A DNA stretch of 7,243 bases, from contig JAFGHG010000192.1 of the NCBI GenBank assembly GCA_016939345.1, forward strand, positions 1 to 7,243. Reading direction: 5' to 3'. Positions 1 through 7,211 of this stretch are shown in pieces. Made by a program: the position numbers and the translations under genes. Numbering within the stretch: position 1 is the stretch's first letter; each line of letters opens with the position of its first letter. This DNA is from Candidatus Omnitrophota bacterium (lineage in GTDB: Bacteria; Omnitrophota; Gorgyraeia; Duberdicusellales; 4484-171). The notes beneath the pieces were generated by a model. It was not told the DNA's origin and made no database searches. It saw nothing but the letters and a program-made list of their open reading frames with translations.

Positions 1-3000
1 ACTAATCTAATATTTATAACTGTATTCTTGGGTGGTATTTTAGCCTGGATTCAGATTCCTAAAGAGGAGATGCCGGATATAACTTTTGACCATGTCCGGG
101 TAGGCGTAAATTATCCCGGGGCCTCAGCTGAGGAAGTAGAATATTATGTTACCAGGCCGATTGAAGAGGCTATACGCGGCCTTGACGGAATATATTCGAT
201 AACCAGCTCAAGCGGGACCGGAACTTCTTCAGTCATGGTCGAAATCGATAAAAATTATCCTGACAAGAACGAGCTTATAGATGAGATACGCAATGCCGTA
301 TTAGATGTTGACCTTCCCGAAGATATTTTAGATGACCCTAATGTTATGGTTTTTAAGACTTCCCGTAAAGCCATAATAGACATAGGTCTTATCTATGAAG
401 ATAAAAACATTCTTGATGTCGGGTCACGCGAGACCCTTCAAACAATAGCTCTGGCTTTAGAAAATAAATTGTTGAGCCTTCCTGAGGTGAGCGCGGTAAA
501 CCGCAGCGGTTATCTCGATAATGAAATCCACGTAAAAATCGATCCCCAGAAGTTGATTGATTACCGCATACCATTTAATACTGTGATGAAGGAAATACAG
601 GACAACAATGTAAGGCAGCCGGCGGGAAATATTGAAAACCTAAAAGAGCCTAAGGTTGTGCTTTCAGCCGAGCTCAACAGCATTGAACAGTTAAAGGAAC
701 TTGCTATCCAGGGCGGCTTTGAAGGCCAGGTTGTGCATCTTAAAGATGTTGCTGAGGTAGTAAAAGGCTACGAAAAGACAAAAAATGTATTGAAAATAAA
801 CGGGCATGAGGGGATATTTCTTAACGTGGTAAAAAGCTCTTCTGTGGGAATAATAGATTCTACTGATGCCGTGAGCCGGCTGGTCAAGGATTTTTCAAAA
901 AATAATCTGACCAACGGAAAAATAAAGATAGTCCTGCTCGATGATGAATCTTTTGATGTAAGGAACCGCCTTACTCTTATAGGCGTCAATGGAGGGATTG
1001 GTTTCATACTAATCCTTATTTGCCTTTTTTTATTTTTAGACATACGTTCTGGTATCTGGGTTGCTGCGGGTATACCTTTTACTTTTTGTTTTGCTTTAAT
1101 CGTAAGTATTTTAGCCGGCTATACTATCAATAATATCACGCTAGCTGCAGTTATAATCGTGATGGGTATGATAGTCGATGATGCCATAGTAGTCTCGGAA
1201 AATATTACCCGGATGCGTTCTCACGGGTATTCCCTGGAAGACGCGGCCATAAAAGGCGCTTCTTATGTTTTTTTACCAGTCATTGCCAGTATACTTACTA
1301 CCTGCGTAGCTTTTATACCATTATGGTTTTTTTCCGGCCGTTTCGGGATTATGGTTACTTTTATCCCCTTGATCGTTATTTTTATTTTATGCGGCAGTCT
1401 GTTGGAGGCTTTGTTAATCCTTCCAGGACATATGATACTGCCTTTAAACGAGTCCTTTAACAGATTTATCCATAGAACCGCAAGGCTGTTTAAAAAAGAA
1501 AGATTACTGGAAAATCACTTATCCTTTAATGCAATGGCTCAAAAACACTGGTTTGACCGCTGGGAAGAATCTTACGCCAGATTTATAGAAAATATCCTTT
1601 CTTTGAAGAAATATGTTTTTGGGGCTTTTTTGCTTCTGCTTATGCTTTCTGTTCTCATCGCCGCTTTCAGGATGAAGTTTGTTATGTTTCCCGACGAAGA
1701 GACGCGCCAGATAAATTTTACTGCCGAAGCTCCCGCAGGAAGCAGCCGTTATGAAACTGCCAGGCTTTCTCAGCCGCTTGAAGATATTATTGCAAAATAT
1801 ATCGGTAAGGAAGTAGTTGGTTTTCGCACTGAAATAGCCAGGACCAGACGCGGTTCCGTATCGGAGGAAAACAGGTTGAGGATGCATATAGAGATCTTGC
1901 CTAAAGAAAAACGCAAAAAGAGCGCAGATAGATTGATCAAAGAGTGGCAGGCGGAGTTTGCCTCAGTAAAGGATATTTCCAATATTCGATTTAGTAAGAG
2001 TTGGTTTGGCCAGTCCGGATCAAGTCCCATAACAATACTGGTAAAAGAAAACAACGATGCTTTTCGTAAAAAGGTCGTTGAGGAACTTACTTTAGAGATG
2101 CAAAAAAATCCTTCGCTTACTAACGTAGAAGTAGACAGGCCCATTCTTAACCCTGAGTACAATATTACTTTAGATAGAGACAAGATAAGACGCCTGGCAA
2201 TAAATCCTGCTGATGTTGCCAGGACTTTACGGGCAGCCCTGGAAGGGAAAATACTTTATGACTTTATGGGTGATGACGAAGAGGTTTTTGTAAGACTTAC
2301 GACCATAGAGGCGGCAAAAGACGATATCAATAAGGTCTTGAGCCTTCCTGTGGAGAACCAGGGCCAGTACCTTGTCCCATTAAAAGAAATAGTTAATGTT
2401 GAGGAAAGCGTAAAACCGGACTCTTTGAACAGAGAGGATCTAAAGCGGGTAACAACTATAGACGCAGATATTAAGCCGCGGGCTAAAGCCACACCGCTGG
2501 AAATAGCCCGTTACTTTGAAGAAAAGGTCTTTCCCGGCATAGTTAAGAAATATCCCAGCACGATTATTGAATTCGGCGGAGAAGTCAGGGACTCTAGAGA
2601 ATCACGCAAAGACTTTAATCTTGCTGTGATTATGGCTATTGTATTAATTTATATCATACTTGTGCTTTTGTTCAATTCTTTGGGTAAACCTTTTATTATA
2701 ATGCTTTCAATACCCTTCGGGGTCGTGGGTATTATTTTGGCTTTTTGGCTGCACGGAATTTCCTTATACGGGTTTTTTGCGGTTATCGGGGCATTAGGAC
2801 TTTCTGGTGTAGTGGTCAATGATGCTATAATAATGCTTACAAAGCTGGATAAAGATTTTGATCAAAGCCTTGCAAAGGAAGAGCTGCATAAACAGATAGC
2901 TAGCATTGCCAAGACGCGTTTACGGGCTGTAATACTGACAACCCTTACCACAGTGGCCGGGATTATACCTACAGCTTACGGTTGGGCTGGTTACGATGCT

Positions 3001-3129
3001 ATGCTGTCTCAGATGATGCTGGCTCTTTGCTGGGGGCTTGTTTTTGGCACCATGATAACTCTTATGTTGATTCCTTGCACATATTGCTTTATCATGGAAA
3101 AGAAGCTGAAGGCTGCTGTAAATATATGA
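1..3129 (+). CDS. RND-family efflux permease (AcrB/MdtB-like), 5' truncated by window edge
   Basis: This is the inner-membrane proton-driven pump of a tripartite efflux system. The reading frame is open from base 1, so the start codon lies upstream; the TTG at 28 is an internal Leu inside TM1. The window holds 1042 codons, and about 15-20 N-terminal residues are probably missing compared with the usual ~1040-1060. Residues below are numbered from base 1. The end of TM1 runs into IPKEEMPDI (compare AcrB LPVEQYPDI), followed by a large periplasmic loop to about 325. TM2-TM6 span about 330-480, with the proton-relay pair D393-D394 in GMIVDDAIVVSEN. TM7 is near 536-556, the second periplasmic loop about 557-870, and TM8-TM12 about 871-1030. 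TM10 reads GVVVNDAII, so Asn940 sits where AcrB has Lys940; I recall this in other RND subgroups. Substrate is unknown. A TolC-like gene follows 7 bases later; the adaptor is not seen. Confidence 0.95.
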   Translation, partial: TNLIFITVFLGGILAWIQIPKEEMPDITFDHVRVGVNYPGASAEEVEYYVTRPIEEAIRGLDGIYSITSSSGTGTSSVMVEIDKNYPDKNELIDEIRNAVLDVDLPEDILDDPNVMVFKTSRKAIIDIGLIYEDKNILDVGSRETLQTIALALENKLLSLPEVSAVNRSGYLDNEIHVKIDPQKLIDYRIPFNTVMKEIQDNNVRQPAGNIENLKEPKVVLSAELNSIEQLKELAIQGGFEGQVVHLKDVAEVVKGYEKTKNVLKINGHEGIFLNVVKSSSVGIIDSTDAVSRLVKDFSKNNLTNGKIKIVLLDDESFDVRNRLTLIGVNGGIGFILILICLFLFLDIRSGIWVAAGIPFTFCFALIVSILAGYTINNITLAAVIIVMGMIVDDAIVVSENITRMRSHGYSLEDAAIKGASYVFLPVIASILTTCVAFIPLWFFSGRFGIMVTFIPLIVIFILCGSLLEALLILPGHMILPLNESFNRFIHRTARLFKKERLLENHLSFNAMAQKHWFDRWEESYARFIENILSLKKYVFGAFLLLLMLSVLIAAFRMKFVMFPDEETRQINFTAEAPAGSSRYETARLSQPLEDIIAKYIGKEVVGFRTEIARTRRGSVSEENRLRMHIEILPKEKRKKSADRLIKEWQAEFASVKDISNIRFSKSWFGQSGSSPITILVKENNDAFRKKVVEELTLEMQKNPSLTNVEVDRPILNPEYNITLDRDKIRRLAINPADVARTLRAALEGKILYDFMGDDEEVFVRLTTIEAAKDDINKVLSLPVENQGQYLVPLKEIVNVEESVKPDSLNREDLKRVTTIDADIKPRAKATPLEIARYFEEKVFPGIVKKYPSTIIEFGGEVRDSRESRKDFNLAVIMAIVLIYIILVLLFNSLGKPFIIMLSIPFGVVGIILAFWLHGISLYGFFAVIGALGLSGVVVNDAIIMLTKLDKDFDQSLAKEELHKQIASIAKTRLRAVILTTLTTVAGIIPTAYGWAGYDAMLSQMMLALCWGLVFGTMITLMLIPCTYCFIMEKKLKAAVNI

Positions 3130-3136
3130 TCTATAT

Positions 3137-4540
3137 ATGAAGTTAAATCAAATATCGCTTACAATATTTATCATTGCCTTAAGCCTTACCTGCCATTCAC
3201 AAGAGAAGGCGAAAAAAATAAACTTAAAAGAGTTTATCGAAACAGCATGCCAGAACGACAGCAATTTTACCCAGATACTTATAGACGAATTAAAGCTTAA
3301 ATATAAAAAATCAATAGCCCTTCCTGCCAAGGACTTGGTTTTTGAGGTCCAGAGCAAATATGGCTTTTTTGTCAAACCTGAGGAAAAAGATTTTGCTACA
3401 ACTTCGTCTTTGACCAAGCTTTTCCCTTCTGTCGGCACAGAGATTTCTGCTGAATACTCATCAAGTGTTCCGGAATCTACGCGTAAGGCTTCTTCTGGCG
3501 CCAGCTTTGAGATTTCCCAGCCTATAGCCCAGAATGCCTTTGGCCGTAATACCCGGCTTCTGGATAGGATTACCGGATTGGAAATAGAAGTAGCCAGGTA
3601 TCAGATAGCAGAAGCTTATGAGGATTACCTGGCCAGCCTCATAGTACTTTACTATAGCTGGTATTCAGCCTATGAAAACTTAAAGACTGCCGAGAATTCA
3701 TATAATGAGAATGCAAAGCTTCTTGAAAACATAAAGGAGCGTCAGGAGAATAAAATAGCCTTGCCCATAGACGTGAATAAGATCAGTCTTCAGGTTTTGG
3801 CCAAGAAGGAAAACCTGGTTAGTCTTGAGAACGACTATAAAGATTATTATAACCGCATAAAAGAGGCTTTGCGCTACAGCGGGCAAATGAATCTGCTTCC
3901 TGAAGATTCTTCATATCAAGAGGAAGCAATTGTTGATTTTTCTAAAGACATCCAAAGTTTTAAAACAGGCAGCCGGACGATCCGAATCCTTAAACTTTTA
4001 GAAGATAAAAGCACTTTAGAAGTGGACAAATACGCCGATGAACTTCTGCCTTCAATAGACCTTCTTTTTGGTCATGCCTGGGAAGGCTCGCAACAGAGCA
4101 TAGAGAAAAGCATAAACAGATCTTATGCCGGCTTATCCTTTGAGTGGCCTTTCCCCGGGCAGGTTGAACATGCTCAATATGAAACTTCAAAGATAAGCCA
4201 GCGCAAACAAAAGCTGGCGACCGAAAGCGCTACTGAAAGGATTTTGACCAGTCTTGCCAATTTAAACAACCAGATGCAAAGAGAAAAAGAATTAATAGCT
4301 GTAGCTGAGGAAAAGATAAAGCTTGCTGAGGAAATAGTAAAAGATGAAAAGGAGAATTATTCTCTGGGTCGTTCTACATTGAATGATTTAATCGACGAAG
4401 TAAACAAACTTGAAGATAATAAGTTCAACAAAATCACCCATAATATACAATTACGAAAATTAGTGATAGAATGGTGGCGGCTTTCAGATGTTCTTATCAA
4501 AGAAGATGAAATACTGGCAGATAAAAAAATATCCAAATGA
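3137..4540 (+). CDS. TolC-family outer-membrane efflux channel protein
   Basis: The 467-residue product is the probable outer-membrane exit duct for the RND pump encoded just upstream. It begins with a signal peptide: Lys2, a hydrophobic core at about 6-18, then TCHSQEK, with cleavage likely near residue 21. Cys19 is preceded by S-L-T, which does not fit a lipobox, so a lipid anchor is not expected. The mature protein shows the two-repeat layout of the OEP family. Strand-rich segments lie at about 91-131 and 303-340 (the latter with LPSIDLLFG and FEWPFPGQ). Each is followed by long charged helices at about 150-250 and 352-450. The closing YSLGRSTLNDLIDEVNKLE at 408-426 is a typical OEP C-terminal signature. 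Length is normal for the family. No clear Shine-Dalgarno precedes the ATG; with the permease stop only 7 bases upstream, translation is probably by reinitiation. The transported substrate cannot be read from the sequence. Confidence 0.92.
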   Translation: MKLNQISLTIFIIALSLTCHSQEKAKKINLKEFIETACQNDSNFTQILIDELKLKYKKSIALPAKDLVFEVQSKYGFFVKPEEKDFATTSSLTKLFPSVGTEISAEYSSSVPESTRKASSGASFEISQPIAQNAFGRNTRLLDRITGLEIEVARYQIAEAYEDYLASLIVLYYSWYSAYENLKTAENSYNENAKLLENIKERQENKIALPIDVNKISLQVLAKKENLVSLENDYKDYYNRIKEALRYSGQMNLLPEDSSYQEEAIVDFSKDIQSFKTGSRTIRILKLLEDKSTLEVDKYADELLPSIDLLFGHAWEGSQQSIEKSINRSYAGLSFEWPFPGQVEHAQYETSKISQRKQKLATESATERILTSLANLNNQMQREKELIAVAEEKIKLAEEIVKDEKENYSLGRSTLNDLIDEVNKLEDNKFNKITHNIQLRKLVIEWWRLSDVLIKEDEILADKKISK

Positions 4541-5112
4541 AAAGTATTTTTCTGGCCTTTATTCCTGTGTTTGTTGCTGTTGACGCAATAGGGGTTTTGC
4601 CGATTTTTGTATCCCTTACCCGTGGCGCTAGTAAAAAAGAAAAGTTTTCTATCATCATCCAGTCGATGATAACCGCTTTATGCGTGGCAACGGCCTTTAT
4701 CTTTTTAGGCAAGGCAGTATTTCGTCTACTCGGCATAAGCGTCGGAGATTTTATGATTGCCGGCGGTGCAGTTCTCTTTTCCATTGCCATAATCGATATC
4801 TTAAACTCAGAGAAGCGCAGGCGCATGCCGTCAAAAGAGCTGGGAGCTGTTCCCATAGGCACTCCTCTCATAGTAGGGCCTGCCGTGCTTACAACATCTT
4901 TAATAATTATCGCTGAATACGGGCTGTTTGCTACTTTGGTGTCGGTTTTTATTAACGTCTTATTAGCCGGATTAATTTTTTCTTTTTCCCAGGTCCTGAT
5001 TAAGACCTTAGGCGAAGGAGGCTCTAAAGCTTTGTCAAAGGTGATGGCTTTATTGCTTGCTTCGATTGCAGTTATGATGATCAGAAAAGGGATTGCACAG
5101 GTAATAGGTTAA
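4537..5112 (+). CDS. MarC-family integral membrane protein
   Basis: This is a 191-residue inner-membrane protein of the MarC (formerly UPF0056) family. Members have six predicted helices and, to my knowledge, no firmly established transport substrate; an early link to multiple antibiotic resistance for E. coli MarC was later questioned. Helices are visible at about 3-26, 37-66, 71-89, 108-129, 130-158 and 165-188. Family hallmarks are the N-terminal VDAIGVLPIFVSLT, the ISVGDFMIAGGAVLFSIA stretch at 67-84, and IGTPLIVGPAVLTT at 107-120, where other members have PLxxGPG. A basic loop (KRRR, 93-96) precedes the fourth helix. The ATG overlaps the stop of the TolC-like gene as ATGA with no visible Shine-Dalgarno, which indicates translational coupling. 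The position suggests co-expression with the pump but does not prove a shared function. Length is slightly short but within the family range. Confidence 0.9.
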   Translation: MKSIFLAFIPVFVAVDAIGVLPIFVSLTRGASKKEKFSIIIQSMITALCVATAFIFLGKAVFRLLGISVGDFMIAGGAVLFSIAIIDILNSEKRRRMPSKELGAVPIGTPLIVGPAVLTTSLIIIAEYGLFATLVSVFINVLLAGLIFSFSQVLIKTLGEGGSKALSKVMALLLASIAVMMIRKGIAQVIG

Positions 5113-5120
5113 GGAACAAA
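5110..5120 (+). promoter_or_regulatory. Ribosome binding site of the phosphofructokinase gene
   Basis: AAGGA at 5111-5115 lies 5 bases before the ATG at 5121 and overlaps the marC stop codon TAA (5110-5112). It is the clearest Shine-Dalgarno in the window. It supports the chosen start, and its placement implies the gene is translated from the upstream transcript. Confidence 0.7.
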
Positions 5121-6212
5121 ATGAAGATTGCAATACTCACCGGTGGCGGGGACTGTCCGGGTCTAAATGCAGTTATAAGGGCAGTTACAAAAAAAGCAAT
5201 ACTTGATCATAATGCCCAAATTATAGGAATCGAGGACGGTTTTGAAGGCCTTATCCATAACCGCCACAGAAAACTGGATTATGAACAGGTTTCGGGCATA
5301 CTTACCCTCGGCGGAACTATTCTGGGTACATCTAATATTGCCAATCCTTATAAATACCCTGTAAAACAAGGCAAAAAAATAGTGTTCAAAGACCTCTCAA
5401 CCCAAGTTATACAGAATTTAAAAAAATTAGGCATCGATTCCCTTATCTGTGTCGGAGGCGACGGCACACTTTCTATTGCCTATAAATTTTATCAAAAAGG
5501 CATCCCGGTTGTGGGCATACCCAAGACAATCGATAACGATATAAGAGGAACCGATGTTTCTTTTGGTTTCGACACTGCTGTTCATATAGCAACAGAGGGC
5601 ATAGATAGAGTTCATACCACTGCTCAATCGCATCACAGGGTTATGATTGTAGAAGTAATGGGCAGGCATGCCGGCTGGATAGCTCTTCATGCCGGCGTGG
5701 CCGGTGGAGGAGATATCATTCTTATTCCTGAAATTCCATATGATATCAATATCATAGCCAAACTGGTAAAATCGCGCCACAAAAAAGGAAAACGCTTTAG
5801 TATAATAGTTATTGCCGAAGGAGCAAAGCCATCAGGCGGCGATATAACAGTAAAGAAAACAGTAAAGGATTCGGTTGAGCCAATACGCCTGGGAGGGGTA
5901 GGTTTTGTTTTGGGAAATCAGTTGGAGCAGATAACCGGAATTGAAACCCGGACAGTTGTCATGGGCCATCTGCAGCGCGGCGGGACCCCTACGTCTTTTG
6001 ACAGGATACTGGGCACTGAGCTTGGTTCCAAAGCAATAGATTTAATTAAATCAAAGAAGTTCGGCCATATGGTCGGTTTACAGATGAATTCATTCGTGCC
6101 TGTTCCTCTTGAGACCGTTGCCCAGGGGGCGCGCCTGGTTCCTCTTGATCATTCTCTGATTAAATCCGCCTGTTCTGTTGGAACTTGCTTTGGTAATGGA
6201 TTAAAAAGCTGA
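5121..6212 (+). CDS. 6-phosphofructokinase (group III-like; ATP or PPi donor uncertain)
   Basis: This cytoplasmic enzyme phosphorylates fructose 6-phosphate to fructose 1,6-bisphosphate. At 363 residues it is longer than the 320 of E. coli PfkA. Family motifs run in order: TGGGDCPGLN (7-16), GGTILGTSN (64-72), VGGDGT (111-116), PKTIDND (134-140, catalytic base Asp138), SHHRVMIVEVMGRHAGW (170-186, substrate contacts Arg173, Met180, Arg182), AEG (232-234, Glu233) and GHLQRGG (282-288, His283 and Arg286). The active site looks complete for the sugar phosphate. For the donor, Gly115 (E. coli Gly104) points to ATP, whereas Lys135 (E. coli Gly124) is typical of PPi enzymes and also occurs in some group III ATP enzymes. 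E. coli Arg72, which contacts ATP, is Asn72 here. Effector-site Arg25 and Arg54 of E. coli correspond to Lys24 and Tyr54, so PfkA-type ADP/PEP control is unlikely. These matches were aligned by eye. The gene begins 8 bases after marC. Confidence 0.95.
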   Translation: MKIAILTGGGDCPGLNAVIRAVTKKAILDHNAQIIGIEDGFEGLIHNRHRKLDYEQVSGILTLGGTILGTSNIANPYKYPVKQGKKIVFKDLSTQVIQNLKKLGIDSLICVGGDGTLSIAYKFYQKGIPVVGIPKTIDNDIRGTDVSFGFDTAVHIATEGIDRVHTTAQSHHRVMIVEVMGRHAGWIALHAGVAGGGDIILIPEIPYDINIIAKLVKSRHKKGKRFSIIVIAEGAKPSGGDITVKKTVKDSVEPIRLGGVGFVLGNQLEQITGIETRTVVMGHLQRGGTPTSFDRILGTELGSKAIDLIKSKKFGHMVGLQMNSFVPVPLETVAQGARLVPLDHSLIKSACSVGTCFGNGLKS

Positions 6213-6332
6213 CTTAGTGATGTGATTTATAAATTTTAGGCTTAAAATAAGTTATTCATCAAGAAAGGCTTTTGTGCTTGTTTTAATGTATCCTGGCCAT
6301 GAGCAGCATTAAGTCCGGTTTTTCTGAAGAAA
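6213..6332 (+). other. Intergenic gap separating two transcription units
   Basis: This 120-base AT-rich spacer is the only substantial non-coding stretch. It contains a short AT-only hairpin (ATTTTA at 6233-6238, TAAAAT at 6243-6248, loop GGCT) with no following T run, so it does not qualify as an intrinsic terminator. A weak promoter candidate lies at 6259-6287. A 23-codon frame starts at ATG 6299 and runs into the hydrolase gene, but has no ribosome binding site. No riboswitch-like structure is recognised. Confidence 0.6.
6259..6287 (+). promoter_or_regulatory. Weak candidate sigma-70-type promoter for the hydrolase gene
   Basis: TTTAAT at 6282-6287 matches the -10 consensus at five of six positions and is preceded by TG at 6279-6280, as in an extended -10 element. 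The hexamer 17 bases upstream, TCAAGA at 6259-6264, matches the -35 consensus at only three positions. Transcription would begin near 6294, leaving a leader of about 40 bases before the ATG at 6333. Such matches occur by chance in AT-rich DNA. The support is mainly its position in the only gap. Confidence 0.25.
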
Positions 6333-7211
6333 ATGGATTACCTAACACTGCCAACGCAATCCGCCGATGAGGCAAATATCAGGCATATTTTTACAGAGCC
6401 AGGGATCAAGCTCGCTGTAAGGACTTATGGTTTAAACAGTAAGGAAGTGCCGCTTATTCTCTTGCACGGCTTGCAAAGCCATTCCGGATGGTTTACCCAA
6501 TCCTCAAGCTATATCCGCGGCCTTGGCTATCCTGTTTACGCCTTTGATCGTTTTGGTTCAGGTCTTAGCGATAAGCCTAAGGCCTCAAAGGATTTTGCAG
6601 AGTCTTTTCTCAGCAGTCTAGATGCGGTAATCAAAGAAGCTATGGCTAGGCATAATCATAGTCAGGTCCATCTGCTTGGACATTGTTTGGGAGCCCTTTT
6701 TGCATCCTTCTACGCTTGTCAGCGTTCGAAAATAATAAGGTCCTTGCTTTTGGCCACTCCCGGTGTTTTTACAAAAACTGATTTAAGGATAGTTGATAAA
6801 CTAAAAATTTTTTTCTGCGCTATAAGCGGTATGAATTCGGATGTAAGTGTCGGCCTGAAGCCTGAAGACTTCTCAGAGCTTCAGGAATTCATAGATTTTA
6901 TCAGGGGCGACAAACTGTCTCTTTATAAAGCCCCGTCTGGATTTTTCTGGGGAATTCATATAATGCGCAAATTAGTAAATAAGCGGATAAACCATTTGAC
7001 TATGCCGGTTTTCATGGCATCCGCGGTTGATGACCCCATCTGCGATAATAGCAAAAATAAACAATTTTTCGATAAAATTCCCAGTAAAGTTAAAACCTGC
7101 AAAACATATTCGCAAGCCAGGCATATACTTGAATTCAGTTCTCAAAGGGATGTTTTTTTTGAAGATTTAAGGTCCTGGTTTTCTGATATAGATAGAGTTC
7201 GCCATGCCTAG
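6333..7211 (+). CDS. Alpha/beta-fold hydrolase with predicted cysteine nucleophile
   Basis: The 292-residue product has the canonical alpha/beta-hydrolase layout. The oxyanion-hole motif LILLHG is at 41-46, followed by FDRFGSGLSD at 71-80 (the usual D-x-G-x-G-S-D segment) and a nucleophile elbow VHLLGHCLGA at 112-121. A lid-like insertion spans about 145-220. The acid-residue strand is MASAVDDPICD (228-238, most likely Asp234), and the catalytic His is His264 in ARHILEF. The elbow carries Cys118 (codon TGT at 6684-6686) where most relatives have Ser; dienelactone hydrolases and PHA synthases are known cysteine exceptions. There is no signal peptide, so it is cytoplasmic. The ATG at 6333 is chosen because an in-frame stop lies at 6300-6302 and no better start intervenes; GAAGA at 6326-6330 is too close to be a good ribosome binding site. 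Substrate is unknown. Its end overlaps the next gene by 8 bases. Confidence 0.88.
   Translation: MDYLTLPTQSADEANIRHIFTEPGIKLAVRTYGLNSKEVPLILLHGLQSHSGWFTQSSSYIRGLGYPVYAFDRFGSGLSDKPKASKDFAESFLSSLDAVIKEAMARHNHSQVHLLGHCLGALFASFYACQRSKIIRSLLLATPGVFTKTDLRIVDKLKIFFCAISGMNSDVSVGLKPEDFSELQEFIDFIRGDKLSLYKAPSGFFWGIHIMRKLVNKRINHLTMPVFMASAVDDPICDNSKNKQFFDKIPSKVKTCKTYSQARHILEFSSQRDVFFEDLRSWFSDIDRVRHA

Noticed and set aside
3122..3140. Direct repeat of ATATATGA (3122-3129 and 3133-3140) spanning the permease stop and channel start.
   Set aside because: It is eight AT-rich bases that include stop and start codons, so it is easily explained by chance and coding constraint.
3179..3202. Cys19 of the TolC-like protein as a lipoprotein anchor.
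   Set aside because: The residues before it (S-L-T) do not match the lipobox; an ordinary signal peptidase site just after is more likely.
4680..4916. A 78-codon + strand frame inside the marC gene.
   Set aside because: It is an alternative frame within a gene with strong family motifs and has no recognisable domain.
5739..5756. Perfect inverted repeat TATGATAT-CA-ATATCATA.
   Set aside because: It lies within the phosphofructokinase coding sequence (Tyr-Asp-Ile-Asn-Ile-Ile), is built from AT-rich isoleucine/aspartate codons, and has no role there that I can support.
389..5780. Several open frames of about 60-140 codons on the minus strand, including 1519-1887, 1770-2183 and 4497-4871.
   Set aside because: All lie opposite clearly conserved + strand genes, and their translations are low-complexity or motif-free. 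They are shadows of the real genes.
6233..6248. AT-rich hairpin after the phosphofructokinase gene as a possible terminator.
   Set aside because: The six A/T pairs are too weak and no T tract follows, so it does not meet the criteria for an intrinsic terminator.
6299..6370. A 23-codon frame starting at ATG 6299 and ending at TGA 6368-6370, overlapping the hydrolase start; a possible leader peptide.
   Set aside because: There is no ribosome binding site, the composition is unremarkable, and there is no run of regulatory codons or attenuator-like structure. Probably chance.
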